Shown: piece after piece, positions 1 through 9,739 of the stretch
How positions within the stretch are numbered: the first letter of the stretch is position 1
How the letters are laid out: each line of letters starts with the position of its first letter
NCBI GenBank assembly: GCA_028829895.1
Contig: CM054180.1
Coordinates: 92,319,135-92,383,134, forward strand
Reading direction: 5' to 3'
From: Sinotaia quadrata
Taxonomy: Eukaryota > Mollusca > Gastropoda > Architaenioglossa > Viviparidae
DNA: 64,000 bases
The notes under the pieces: model-generated
The model's database searches: none
What the model saw: only the letters and a program-made list of their open reading frames with translations
What the model was told of the DNA's origin: nothing
Translations under genes and position numbers: made by a program

Positions 1-372
1 TGTTGATAAGTATCAATTATCAATGTTGCTCTACTAGCAAGAATAATGGGTTGTTGATAAGATTCGCCTCTGCTCTACTAAAATTGGTAATGTGTTGCTG
101 ATTTATCAATTCACGATAGGTCTCATCTCTCGGTATGCTGCCCTACTAACATTGATAATATTGTTGTTGATGTCTTATTTGTCGATATTCTGCTCCACTA
201 ACACTGATAATGTGTTGTTGATAAGTCTCAGCTCTCGATATGCTGTTCTACTAACATTTTAATGTGTTGTTGATAAGTCTCAGCTCTCGATATGCTGTTC
301 TACTAACATTTTAATGTGTTGTTGATAAGTCTCATCTCTCCATATTCTCCTCTGCTAACATTGATAATGTGG
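1..372. repeat. Minisatellite, about 52-base unit, continues off the left edge
   Basis: Repeats contain GTTGATAAGTCTC, CTCTCGATATGCTG and CTACTAACATT. The two copies near 200-310 are nearly identical, while outer copies have drifted. The array is already under way at base 1. No coding potential is seen. Confidence 0.8.
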
Positions 373-1185
373 AATAAGAAGTGTGCGTGCAGATAAATTG
401 ATATATTGGATTCTTTCCTGGTAAACTGTTACTGTTGTTATTATAACGTATTTGTAAAGTAAATTGATTTGTGATTAGTATGGATACGCTCAAGATTGAA
501 CAATGATTACGGTCGTTTATTGTAAATTCCTTATATAATTAATCAGCTTTACTGTTGATGACATATTCCGCATATTTCGCATACTTCATTCACCTATTAG
601 TTTTGAACCATGACAAATGACATGGACGTGAGCTGTTGTGAATTCTGTTTTTCCCCTTGTGGATCTTTTGGGAAATAAGAAGAGTTTAAGTGTTCTTTTA
701 CTGTCTTTCATGTGTCTGCACTGGCTTGATAGAGTGCAATGTGAGAGTGGAGATAATACTGGGGAGACTTTAAGTGTGAATAAGTACGAGCAAATGTGAT
801 TTTTTCTCCTCACGAAACACGTCCTGTACTCGCCAAAGTGTGGCTGTTTCGCACGCGCTAAGTATATTAAGAGTGTCGCTTATGCATTTTCTTTACGGCT
901 TAGAAGATCACTTCGACTGGACGTGTTTGTTTGTGAGTTTGATTACAGTCTTCACTCGTCCTTTCGACCGGGACGGCATGTTCTAGCCCGCGCTTTTTCT
1001 AGATCTGTCCTGTGTCACGTGGTTTTCTTTTCTCTTAATCATGTACAAATGGACATTTGTGGGGTCACTTTTAAAGATACACAATTCCAATAAATAAATA
1101 ATGCTTAATGCTCCATCAGTCAATCAATTTGATAATGATGTTTCGTCTTGCATTTTCGTTTACAAAAGAGCTATTTGTCGTTGCT
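373..1185. other. Unique AT-rich stretch, nothing recognised
   Basis: I see no tandem structure, RNA gene or convincing exon. A short, more GC-rich patch lies around 920-1020. The only open frames are short, and none has recognisable protein character. Confidence 0.4.
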
Positions 1186-1580
1186 TTTCAGTTAAAAAAA
1201 AACAACGTTTATTTGTTGTTTCTTTACAGTTATAAAAGTGTTATGTTCATTGCATTACAGTTACAAAGTGTTATTTGTTCTTTCTTTACAATTATAAAAG
1301 TGTTATGTTCATTGCATTACAGTTACAAAGTGTTATTTGTTGTTGCACTACAGTTATAAAAGTGTTATGTTCATTGCATTACATTTACAAAATGTTATGT
1401 TCATTGCATTACATTTACAAAGTGTTATGTTCATTGCATTACATTTACAAAGTGTTATGTTCATTGCATTACATTTACAAAGTGTTATTTGATGTTGCAC
1501 TACAGTTATAAAAGTGTCATGTTCATTGCATTACAGTTACAAAGTGATATTTGTTGTTGCTTTACAGTTAATACAGTGTA
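1186..1580. repeat. Minisatellite, 30-32 base unit
   Basis: Two alternating unit types are seen: GTTATGTTCATTGCATTACA followed by TTTACAAAGT, and a variant with GTTATTTGTTGTTGC and CAGTTATAAAAGT. Several central copies (1385-1490) are near-identical, implying recent expansion. The open frames here are by-products of the repeat. Confidence 0.85.
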
Positions 1581-1647
1581 TTTGTCGCTGCAAGAAGCTA
1601 AAATGTGGAAAAGTGTTTCCATGGATCCAAAGCAATTCCTTTGTCAA

Positions 1648-1750
1648 CGTCTAGGTTTCCTAAAAACACAATTCATGCATATTTTTGCTTAACCACTAGG
1701 TTTCCTAGAAACACATTTCACGCATATTTTTGGTTTTCCTAGAAACGCTT
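1648..1750. repeat. Short tandem duplication, about 45 bases, 2-3 copies
   Basis: Copies share CTAGGTTTCCTA, AAACACA and CATATTTTTG. The bases between this and the next array (1751-1910) are plain AT-rich DNA. Confidence 0.6.
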
Positions 1751-1910
1751 TAATGCTATTTTACCACTTTGCAAATTATGGGATAATTAAGTATATTAAA
1801 GGTGAAATAATGCAATTAAATGGATGGATTTTAAGTATTCTTCATTTGAGAAAAATGATATTTCAGATGTATAATCAGTCTAAAAATTATTTTGTGAACT
1901 ATGTATGCCT

Positions 1911-2575
1911 ACTGTATAAATTGGGAATGTCTATAGTATGAATTTGGGAATTTCTATAGTATAAATTGGGTATGTCTATAGTATAAATTGGGAATTTCTA
2001 TAGTAAAAATTGGGTATGTCTATAGTATAAATTGGGTATGTCTATAGTATAAATTGGGAATTTCTATAGTATAAATTGCGAATGTCTATAGTATAACTTG
2101 GGAATATCTATTGTATAAATTGCGAAAGTCTTTTGTATAAATTGGGAATGTCTATGGTATAAATTGGTAATGTCTATAGTATAAATTGGGAATTTCTATA
2201 GTATAAATTGGGTATGTATGTCTATAGTATAAATTGGGAAGGTCTATTGTTTAAATTGGGAATTTCTATAGTATAAATTGCGAATGTCTATAGTATAACT
2301 TGGGAATATCTATTGTATAAATTGCGAATGTCTTTTGTATAAATTGGGAATGTCTATGGTATAAATTGGGAATGTCTATAGAATAAATTGGGAATGTCTA
2401 TAGTATAAATTGGCAATGTCTATAGTATAAATTGGCAATGCCAAAAGTAAAAATTGGGAATGTCAAAAGTATAAATTGGGAATGTCAAAAGTATAAATTG
2501 GGAATGTCAAAAGTATAAATTGGGAATGTCAATAGTATAAATTATGTATGTCTATGGTATAAATTGGGTATTTCT
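1911..2575. repeat. Minisatellite, 22-base unit, about 30 copies
   Basis: The unit is close to GGGAATGTCTATAGTATAAA plus TT. Sub-variants replace TCTATAG with TCAAAAG in a run near 2440-2530, and blocks of several units recur (for example around 2060-2180 and 2270-2380), so larger segments were duplicated. The core TATAGTATAAATTGG reappears in the arrays at 4310-4790 and 5655-6160. Confidence 0.9.
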
Positions 2576-2957
2576 TTATACTGTGAACTTTGTACGTCAA
2601 TAATGATGAAGTCAAGAGTCTTTTGTGCGAAAAGATTTATTGTTACTTATACACGTCATTAGTGTTGACTTAGTGACTTTGTTTTATAGGAGTGCTTCCA
2701 GTTTTCACTGATTTCGCGCGGGAGCGAGGGGTATTGGTGTGGTGGGTGGTGGTGGTGGTGGTGGTGGTGATGGTGAAAGGTGAGACTCTATTCTATGATT
2801 CCTGTGTAAACGGAATTTCGCTCTCTGTTGCATGAATTTTCACAGAATATTTTAATTTCTTTCTTAGTGTTCTGGACTCTTCTGCAATACCTGGCTATCA
2901 TTGTATACTCCTCTCGAGATTGGAGGGGTTATCATACAGAGCAGGTTGGTACCATAC
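2576..2957. other. Unique stretch with a GGT microsatellite
   Basis: A (GGT)n-like run lies at about 2737-2769. The remainder is AT-rich with nothing recognised. Confidence 0.5.
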
Positions 2958-3560
2958 ATTGTCTGTACTTAGTAAGGTACACACACCCCAGTCTGTACTT
3001 AGCAGGTACACACACCCCAGTCTGTACTTAGTAAGGTACACACACCCCAGTCTGTACTTAGTAATGTAAACACACCCCAGTCTGTACTTAGTAGGTACAC
3101 ACACCCCAGTCTGTACTTAGTAAGGTGCACACACCCTAGTCTGTACTTAGTAAAGTAAACACACCCAGTCTGTACTTAGTAGGTAAACACACCCTAGTCT
3201 GTACTTAGTAAGGTAAACACATCCCAGTCTGTACTTAGTAAGGTAAACACACCCCAGTCTGTACTTAGTAGGTACACACTTCCAATCTGTACTAATTTAG
3301 AACTCATACACCATCCAATCTATACTTAGAAACACACAGCCAGTCTGATGGCACATACTTCTAATATAGAAGGCACACACCATCCAGTCTTTACTTGTGT
3401 ACTCAGAGCCAGTCTTTACTTAGTAGGTACACACTTCCAGTCTGTACTTAATAGGTACTCACGCTTAATCTGTACTTCGTAGGTACTCATGCTCAATCTG
3501 TACTTAATAGAAACACACATTCAATCTGTACGTAATGGGTACACATGCTCAATCTGTACT
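2958..3560. repeat. Minisatellite, 28-31 base unit
   Basis: Units read AGTCTGTACTTAGTAAGGTA followed by CACACACCCC. Copies from 2960 to 3280 are tight. From about 3290 to 3560 the repeats decay in both sequence and length, which suggests the right side is older. Confidence 0.85.
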
Positions 3561-4084
3561 TAATAGGTACGCACACGGTGTGTTTTCCTCTCTGGTGGTA
3601 TTACTGCTGATTTTCTTTTCTTCAGTTTTTTTCTTGTTCTCCTGTTGTTGGAGTTATTACTGTCATTCTTTCTTACTTGTTGGTGGTACTTTTCTACCTC
3701 TGTCTCCAGTTGTTTCAATTGAGACTCCAAGGCGGTGGTGGAGGAGGCATAAAGAGGTTATCGAGCATAAATATTATCACGTCTGCAAAGCAGTGATCAA
3801 ATAACGACACTAACTTTGCCAATGGTTGGAACGTTGTTGTTTGGCTTGGTTTTGTTCCCCTTAAAAAATGCTGTGGAAGGTGTTATCGGTTACTGTTGGA
3901 AGTCTTGTTAATGATGTTTTTGTTGCTACTGTTGTCTGTTTATATGTGGTGGATGCCATTGTCTTTTTCCTCCTCTGTACCATCATATGACCAACAATGA
4001 CTTTCAAGAATATATGTTAACTATAAGTGGTATGTACGTGTTGCTTATGACCTCCCTAAGATCCTAATTCCTAATCCCTGCCTG
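3561..4084. other. Unique stretch, nothing recognised
   Basis: Mixed-composition DNA with pyrimidine-rich patches near 3600-3720. A possible 89-codon plus-strand frame (3535-3804) begins inside the decayed minisatellite and shows no recognisable domain, so it is not called a gene. Confidence 0.4.
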
Positions 4085-4215
4085 GCACTAACTAACATGT
4101 ACTGACTGTCAGTATTTCCACTGCACACACACTAACATGTAACTGACTTGTCATCATTTCCACTGCACACACACTTACTAACATGTACTGACTTGTCAAC
4201 ATTTATACTGCACAC
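4085..4215. repeat. Short tandem repeat, 45-50 base unit, 3 copies
   Basis: Copies share CTAACATGTA, CTGACTTGTCA and CACTGCACACACA. Confidence 0.7.
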
Positions 4216-4309
4216 ACATTTACATATTTTATATATAATAAACACATCTTACTGCATGCACAGTTTAGTTTTCTTTTTAAGTATTTGCTAAACAGTGATT
4301 ACACCGCCA

Positions 4310-4790
4310 ATAATCTATACTGTAAATTGGATATGCCTATATAGTGTCAAATGTGTATGTCTATAGCATAAATTGGATACATCCATACTGTGAACTGTGT
4401 ATGTCTATAGCATAAATTGGATACATCCATACTGTGAACTATGTATGTCTATAGTGTAAATTGAATATGTCTATTTGTCAACTATGTATGTCTATAGCAT
4501 AAATTGGATACATCCATACTGTGAACTGTGTATGTCTATAGTGTAAATTGGATACATCCATACTGTGAACTGTGTATGTCTATAGTGTAAATTGGATACA
4601 TCCATACTGTGAACTATATATGTCTATAGTGTAAATTGGATATATCTATTTGTCAACTATATATGTATATAGCATAAATTGGATACATCCATACTGTGAA
4701 CTGTGTATAAATTGGATATGTCTATTTGTCATCTGTGTATGTCTATAGCATAAATTGGATACGTCTATAGTATGAAGTATATATATTGAA
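4310..4790. repeat. Minisatellite, about 44-base composite unit
   Basis: Units combine GTCTATAGCATAAATTGG with ATACATCCATACTGTGAACT. The first half matches the 22-base unit of the array at 1911-2575, so the 44-base unit looks like a diverged dimer of the same family. Confidence 0.85.
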
Positions 4791-5210
4791 TATGATTTTG
4801 TGTTTGATTTCTTAAGTGTAGAGACATAACTGGTCTTGATTCTAACTTATACCAAGGAAAATAAGATGATTTTCATGATACATTATTCTTATATCTCTTT
4901 AAGTGTGTATACATAATGGGTCATGTTCCAACTTATAATGAGAAATTTTAACATGATATTTGATATTTTAAAACTCAGTGATTATTGATGCTGGTAAAAT
5001 TATATTATCTTGGTTTCTAAATGTGTTGAATTAACTATGTGTATGTCTTAAAACCAACATAGATTTCTGGTCTTATGAATGATTTATGTGCATGTCTTAA
5101 AACCGACATAGGATTTTGGTCTTGTGAATAGTATCCATTTCATGTTATGGTGATAGGATCACTGGTAATGTTTCAAATTTACTCCTAATAAGATTAGAGG
5201 TTAACATCTC
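4791..5210 (+). other. Probable 3' internal (non-coding) remnant of the second LTR family
   Basis: This AT-rich stretch lies directly upstream of a polypurine tract and an LTR start, so it occupies the place of the 3' end of an element interior. It holds two imprecise duplications: a roughly 100-base one (4800-4960) and a roughly 50-base one around GTCTTAAAACCRACATAG (5040-5135). No coding sequence was recognised. The assignment rests on position only. Confidence 0.4.
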
Positions 5211-5223
5211 AAAAGTAAGGGGG
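5211..5223 (+). promoter_or_regulatory. Polypurine tract of the second LTR family
   Basis: AAAAGTAAGGGGG is followed after two bases by the LTR start TGTGACGG. It matches, with one change, the tract AAAAGCAAGGGGG before the 3' LTR of the complete element at 13462-13474. In the family this tract primes plus-strand DNA synthesis. Confidence 0.75.
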
Positions 5224-5225
5224 TA

Positions 5226-6828
5226 TGTGACGGAATAAGTTTTCCCCTCCTTATTTTAAATTTAAATTGTTATATAAATTGCTAAATTGTCAGAGTAACT
5301 CAGCCATGGGCACTTCTTATGGTGCTATTTTTGAAAGTGTTTGAGTTGAAGTAAGCAGCTCCAGGCAAGAATATTCTAGATTGCTGAAATTATGCAAACT
5401 GATTGAGTAGTTTTCTACTATCCAATGATCATGATTTACGAGAACAAGACTAGCCAATGGGCTGAATTTAAGGAGTACTCTTGCTGTAGAAAATTATTTT
5501 CTCTAATCACTTTTGAATTTGGTGTGGAAAGTCCGGCTTTGAAAGGCAGTTGTTGACCTGATGGTGAGTTAAAACTGATTGAGAGAGAATAGACTTAGGA
5601 ATATTTCATGCATTATCGCTATTGATATGTTATACTTGTGGTAGAGATGTACTATGTGAGTGGATACATCTGTTCTGTGAACTGTGTATGTTTATAATGT
5701 AAATTGGATGTCTATAGTGTGAACTTTGTGTATCTATAGTGTAAATTGGATACATTCATAGTGTGAGCGGTGTGTGTCTATGGTTTAAATTGGATAGGCC
5801 AATAGTGTGAACTCTGCATGACTATAGTGTAAATTGAATATATCTGTACTGTGAACTGTCTATAGTGTAAATTGGATACATCTATAGTGTGAACTGTATA
5901 TGTCTATGATGTAAAGTGGATATGTCTATAGCGTGAACTGTATATATCTATGATAAAAATTGGATATGCGTATAGTGTGAACTGCAAGTGCCTATGATGT
6001 AAATTGGATATGTCTATAGTGTGAAGTGTATATATCTATGATATAAATTGGATATGTCTATAATGCAAATTGGATTTGTCTATAGTGCAAATTGGATATG
6101 TTTATAATGTGAACGGTGTGTCTACGGTGTGATGAATTGGATATGTCTATTATATAAGTGCATTATAGTGTAACAAATGAACAAAATTAAAATATCATCC
6201 TCAATATATTTACAGTTTGTGAGGAGTTGTAAACTGTTGGATGGTATATTCCTCAACGGCATGTTATAATTAATTTATCGTCTTGTAATATATGCTTCTT
6301 TAAATGCCACTTTAGCTATATTTGCTCAATCATTTGAAATAATATACCGAAATTTCACAAAATACAAAAACAATATAAACATTAATATCTCTTGCGATAC
6401 AGCAGTTGGAAACTGAAAATTTAATATTATTATTTTAAAGTAAATGACGTTTAAAGAATACCTAAGCAGATTTTTCCATTTGCCTGAAGACAGTATTTCT
6501 CTGCAGCCAGTATACCTCCTGTCTAGCAATATTGAATAACAGTGTCATAGTGCTATTTTGGTCTGACGGCGTCACAAGGGATCGGTCTCATAAACAGTCA
6601 AATTGACGCATTGTTTCAGGCCATGCCTGCCCTATGACTGATAAATATTTGCTATTGATATGTTATATTTGTGTTCTAATAAGATGTTTTATGTGGGTAG
6701 ACTATTATTTCTACTAATGTTTGAACTAAGATACTCGAATGTATTACTCTAACACTCGCCATTGTTTTAATATGCTGCCTGCGTGTATCAGGCTAAAAAT
6801 ACCGTTGCAGGAAACTGTAAGTTGAGAC
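5226..6828 (+). repeat. LTR copy A of the second family, broken
   Basis: It starts TGTGACGG and follows the same order of landmarks as the solo LTRs at 18952-20493 and 27822-29707: the AAATTTAAATTGTTATATAA segment, GCACTTCTTATGG, GAGTTGAAGTAA and, at 6770-6828, AATATGCTG, TTGCAGGAAAC and GTAAGTTGAGACTGG. A minisatellite (5655-6160) is embedded. The 3' third of the LTR is missing because the sequence switches into a 36-base repeat at 6829. With its upstream polypurine tract this was probably a 3' LTR. Confidence 0.75.
5655..6160. repeat. Minisatellite inside LTR copy A, 40-44 base unit
   Basis: Degenerate units combine GTCTATAGTGTGAACTG with TATGATGTAAATTGGATAT. They are related to the arrays at 1911-2575 and 4310-4790 but lie inside LTR sequence absent from the other LTR copies, so this array was inserted or grew here. 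Confidence 0.8.
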
Positions 6829-7296
6829 TGGAAGGCCTGGATAACATGGTCACTACTATTGTAATGGAAGGCCTGGATAACATGGTCACTACTATTGTAC
6901 TGGAAGGCCTGGATAACATGGTCACTACTATTGTACTGGAAGGCCTGGATAACATGGTCACTACTATTGTAATGGAAGGCCTGGATAACATGGTCACTAC
7001 TATTGTACTGGAAGGCCTGGATAACATGGTCACTACTATTGTACTGGAAGGCCTGGATAACATGGTCACTACTATTGTACTGGAAGGCCTGGATAACATG
7101 GTCACTACTATTGTACTGGAAGGCCTGGATAACATGGTCACTACTATTGTACTGGAAGGCCTGGATAACATGGTCACTACTATTGTACTGGAAGGCTTGG
7201 ATAACATGGTCACTACTATTGTACTGGAAGGCCTGGATAACATGGTCACTACTATTGTACTGGAAGGCCTGGATAACATGGTCACTACTACTGTAA
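6829..7296 (+). repeat. 36-base tandem repeat, exactly 13 copies, in frame with a pol relic
   Basis: The unit runs from TGGAAGGCCTGGATAACATG to GTCACTACTATTGTAC. 13 x 36 = 468 bases fit the borders exactly. Copies differ by very few bases (for example AATGG for ACTGG, TTGG for CTGG), so the expansion is recent. In the plus frame entered at 6783 each unit encodes MVTTIVLEGLDN, running without a stop into the pol-like peptide after 7297. The opposite strand also stays open, which is a property of the repeat. Confidence 0.95.
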
Positions 7297-7438
7297 TAGA
7301 AACTGATGCTATCTCTCTACCTGATGCTGAATCCGTACCACGCCTAAGTTTCACAGATGTTGAAACTGTTGATATTATTTAGAATCTGGAACTCTCAGAC
7401 TCTGAAGCTCAACACTTCTGGAGTGTGATAAAAGAAAG
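7297..7438 (+). pseudogene. Ty3/gypsy pol relic, left part (protease-RT linker region)
   Basis: The frame after the 36-base repeat encodes SVPRLSFTDVETVDII, then an in-frame TAG (7380-7382), then NLELSDSEAQHFWSVIKES up to the insertion point at 7438. This has the character of the spacer between protease and reverse transcriptase in gypsy polyproteins. The right part resumes at 15166, where the bases after the target duplication encode NDVF and, one frame over, TDKP, a hallmark of this spacer. It is dead: one stop here, further frameshifts to the right, and a 7.7-kb insertion in the middle. Confidence 0.65.
7434..7438 (+). repeat. Target-site duplication, left copy (GAAAG)
   Basis: GAAAG directly precedes the 5' LTR and is repeated immediately after the 3' LTR at 15166-15170. 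Five bases is usual for Ty3/gypsy-type integrases. Confidence 0.95.
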
Positions 7439-7628
7439 TGTGACGATCTGTGACAAATTCTGTGTCATGACCTCGTGACCCAATTGCTCGTTTCAAAATT
7501 AAATTTTTGAACGGACCTTTGTTGAAATTCACCCGTGATACATCAGTATCGAGAGAAGCTTTCTAGCAAGGTCAGATTGTTGCATAACTTTAGGCCACTG
7601 TCCAGCACCTTCGAGATCAACAACATAC

Positions 7629-7646
7629 CACGTGAGCGGTCACGTG
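7629..7646. promoter_or_regulatory. Paired CACGTG (E-box) inverted repeat in the LTR
   Basis: CACGTGA, four bases, TCACGTG: a perfect 7-base inverted repeat holding two E-boxes in the putative U3 region. A third CACGTG lies at 7931-7936. E-boxes bind bHLH factors in animals; whether these act as LTR enhancers is inference. The same site recurs at 13665-13682. Confidence 0.4.
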
Positions 7647-7970
7647 ATGCGTTCAATGCAGTTTCATAAAAACGATCATAAGGCGCAAAAATACTCACTC
7701 ATTTCCAGAACGGCAGACACACAAGGCAGCTTTAACATTAGCTCCGTCCCGCCGCCATACCAGAGTCGTAAGAGAGTCGAAGATGAACCCGCGCTAGAGC
7801 AGTAAAATCTACTTTGAAGAGGTAACAATAACACGTCTACTTCTTACAGTATCTATTGCATTTATTGATTGTATTTTGTAATTGAATTGATGTATGTATT
7901 TTGTGCAGCTTAGCGCTATTTTAGCCAAAGCACGTGTTTCGATGTAAAGGGACAAATCTAAAAGTTATTG

Positions 7971-7978
7971 TATATAAA
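7971..7978 (+). promoter_or_regulatory. Candidate TATA box in the 5' LTR
   Basis: TATATAAA lies about 530 bases into the LTR. In AT-rich DNA such matches are common, so it is only a candidate for the element promoter. Confidence 0.3.
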
Positions 7979-9107
7979 TTATTGTAACCTTTTCTTATCT
8001 TTAATTTATATAATCTTAAATTCACTAGTGCCGCCAGTATGTCTGTGCACGTGGTGAATTCTTCTTTGTAATTCAAATTGTTCTTGCATATAATTTTTCG
8101 TGTAAAATTGTAAAGCATTCATGCTTCATTTTGAATTAATCCTTTGTGTGAATTCCAATTTTTAATGCTGTAAATATTTGAGAATTCATACGTTCGTGTA
8201 ACGTTATATGTAACACACACGTGGACCACAATGTATATTTAAATATAACCATATTTGAATTGTAAACGACACGATAGTCAAAGATTCTAAATTCAGAACC
8301 TTAAACAAAGAAACATGTGCTTGGGTTTTGCGAATATACACGCAAATAGTTACAGAGCCCAAAATCCTTTGTTTCAGCCGGGTTCTTATGTTACTCCTCT
8401 CTACCTTCGTACTTCTTGAGTCGCACACCGACTCGGGTGTCTTCATGACCCATACGTGAACTATGCAGAAGTACCTCGTGTTAACTACGGTTAACGATTC
8501 GTCGCAAGTACATTAGCGATGCAGTAATTGAGTGGACGATTGACTGTTATGCTATGCAGTACTGACGATGAGCCAAAGGATGTGGACCAGTTCTAACCAG
8601 TTGAACCCCACATGCGACCAAGAGTGTAGTTAAGTATATCTACTAGGGTCCAGAATCAAATGACTATTTGGCAAGAGAATTCTCGTTAAGACTTTTAACA
8701 AAGACGGTAAAATGAGAGAACAACGCTGTGTAGAATTAAGACGTCGTGTTCGTAATTAATCGTTGCTGTTAATTGTTAAACTTATTAAATCTTATTTCAT
8801 TTTGTTAAGAACCTCTTTTTGTAGTAAATTGTATGCATATAGACCAAAGGATGCGGATTGGATGGGGGCTGTTTGAGCTAAACGAATGACGTAATGAATG
8901 CATATGAATCTAAGAGAGTTTTTAACGATTTCCAATCTAGCTAAAGTACGCAAATTATCAGTTTCGTAAATCTGTGATCTAGACTACAAAGATGCATTTT
9001 TAATCTAGTCGAATGATGATTTGAGCAACCAGTCTGTTTAGGTTAAAGAGAGGGAATTAATTTAAATAGTAAGTTAAAGTTCTATAATTTCCTAAGCAGG
9101 GTCTTTA

Positions 9108-9113
9108 AATAAA
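9108..9113 (+). promoter_or_regulatory. Candidate polyadenylation signal near the LTR end
   Basis: AATAAA ends 16 bases before the LTR terminus. The copy in the 3' LTR lies at 15144-15149 and could direct transcript 3' end formation. Confidence 0.35.
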
Positions 9114-9131
9114 TACTGGAAACGTAACAAG

Positions 9132-9149
9132 TGGTGCCTCGTCATGGGA
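9132..9149 (+). promoter_or_regulatory. Primer-binding site, probably tRNA-Met
   Basis: TGGTGCCTCGTCATGGGA begins two bases after the 5' LTR. TGG pairs with the universal tRNA CCA end. The complement gives the 3' end ACGAGGCACCA, which would pair as an acceptor stem with GCCTCGT, the 5' end known for animal elongator tRNA-Met. Position and TGG are seen; the tRNA identity is inferred from memory of that tRNA family and the match beyond 12 bases is unverified. Confidence 0.6.
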
Positions 9150-9739
9150 TTGATATGTATTAAATTGTAACATTTTTTATACATAGGGCGTATCATAAAC
9201 CTAGAAACGAACGAACGAACTGAGAATTGCCAATATTCTATTGATTCAGGATTGTTGAAATATTTATCTTGCTTTTGTTGTGACATGTGCATGTATTCTT
9301 TTGCAGAGTAGCGTGCATGTTAGTTAATATATGTTTAAGCGTAGTTAAGCATTATGTTAGCTAATTGATGATTTATTTAGTATTGTGTTACTGGATATTT
9401 CATTGTGAGAAGTCGACGTGTTATACCGCCAGCTAGGAGAGTTACCGGTAGTAACAGACTTCGGACTATTATATTTAGGGTGCTAAGTATAATGTGTAAT
9501 GTTGTATGGTAGGAGCCGTGACATTACGAAAGCCTTGGAGACAACAGATTTGTAGCCAAGCAGGTGAACGTGTAACCAACGCGTAATTTATTTCGGAAGG
9601 TGTTCTGAATAAATTCAATAATTTTTGTAAGGTCGTAGCCTAAAAGTTATTGTGGGATAAAAGCGGAGTTTTATCGCCTACGGTTAGATACACAATCACG
9701 AGAGATATTTATTGTAGCCAGACGCGCTAAATAAATAAG

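Larger units (their letters stand above)
7439..9129 (+). repeat. 5' LTR of the complete element
   Basis: 1691 bases, TGTGACGATCTG to GAAACGTAACA. It carries a paired E-box palindrome (7629-7646), a TATA-like TATATAAA (7971-7978) and an AATAAA (9108-9113) near its end. Short open frames inside it occur identically in the 3' LTR and are not genes. Confidence 0.97.

Noticed and set aside
7921..8446. Two small minus-strand genes in the LTR
   Set aside because: They occur identically in both LTRs and have no recognisable protein features; LTR sequence explains them.
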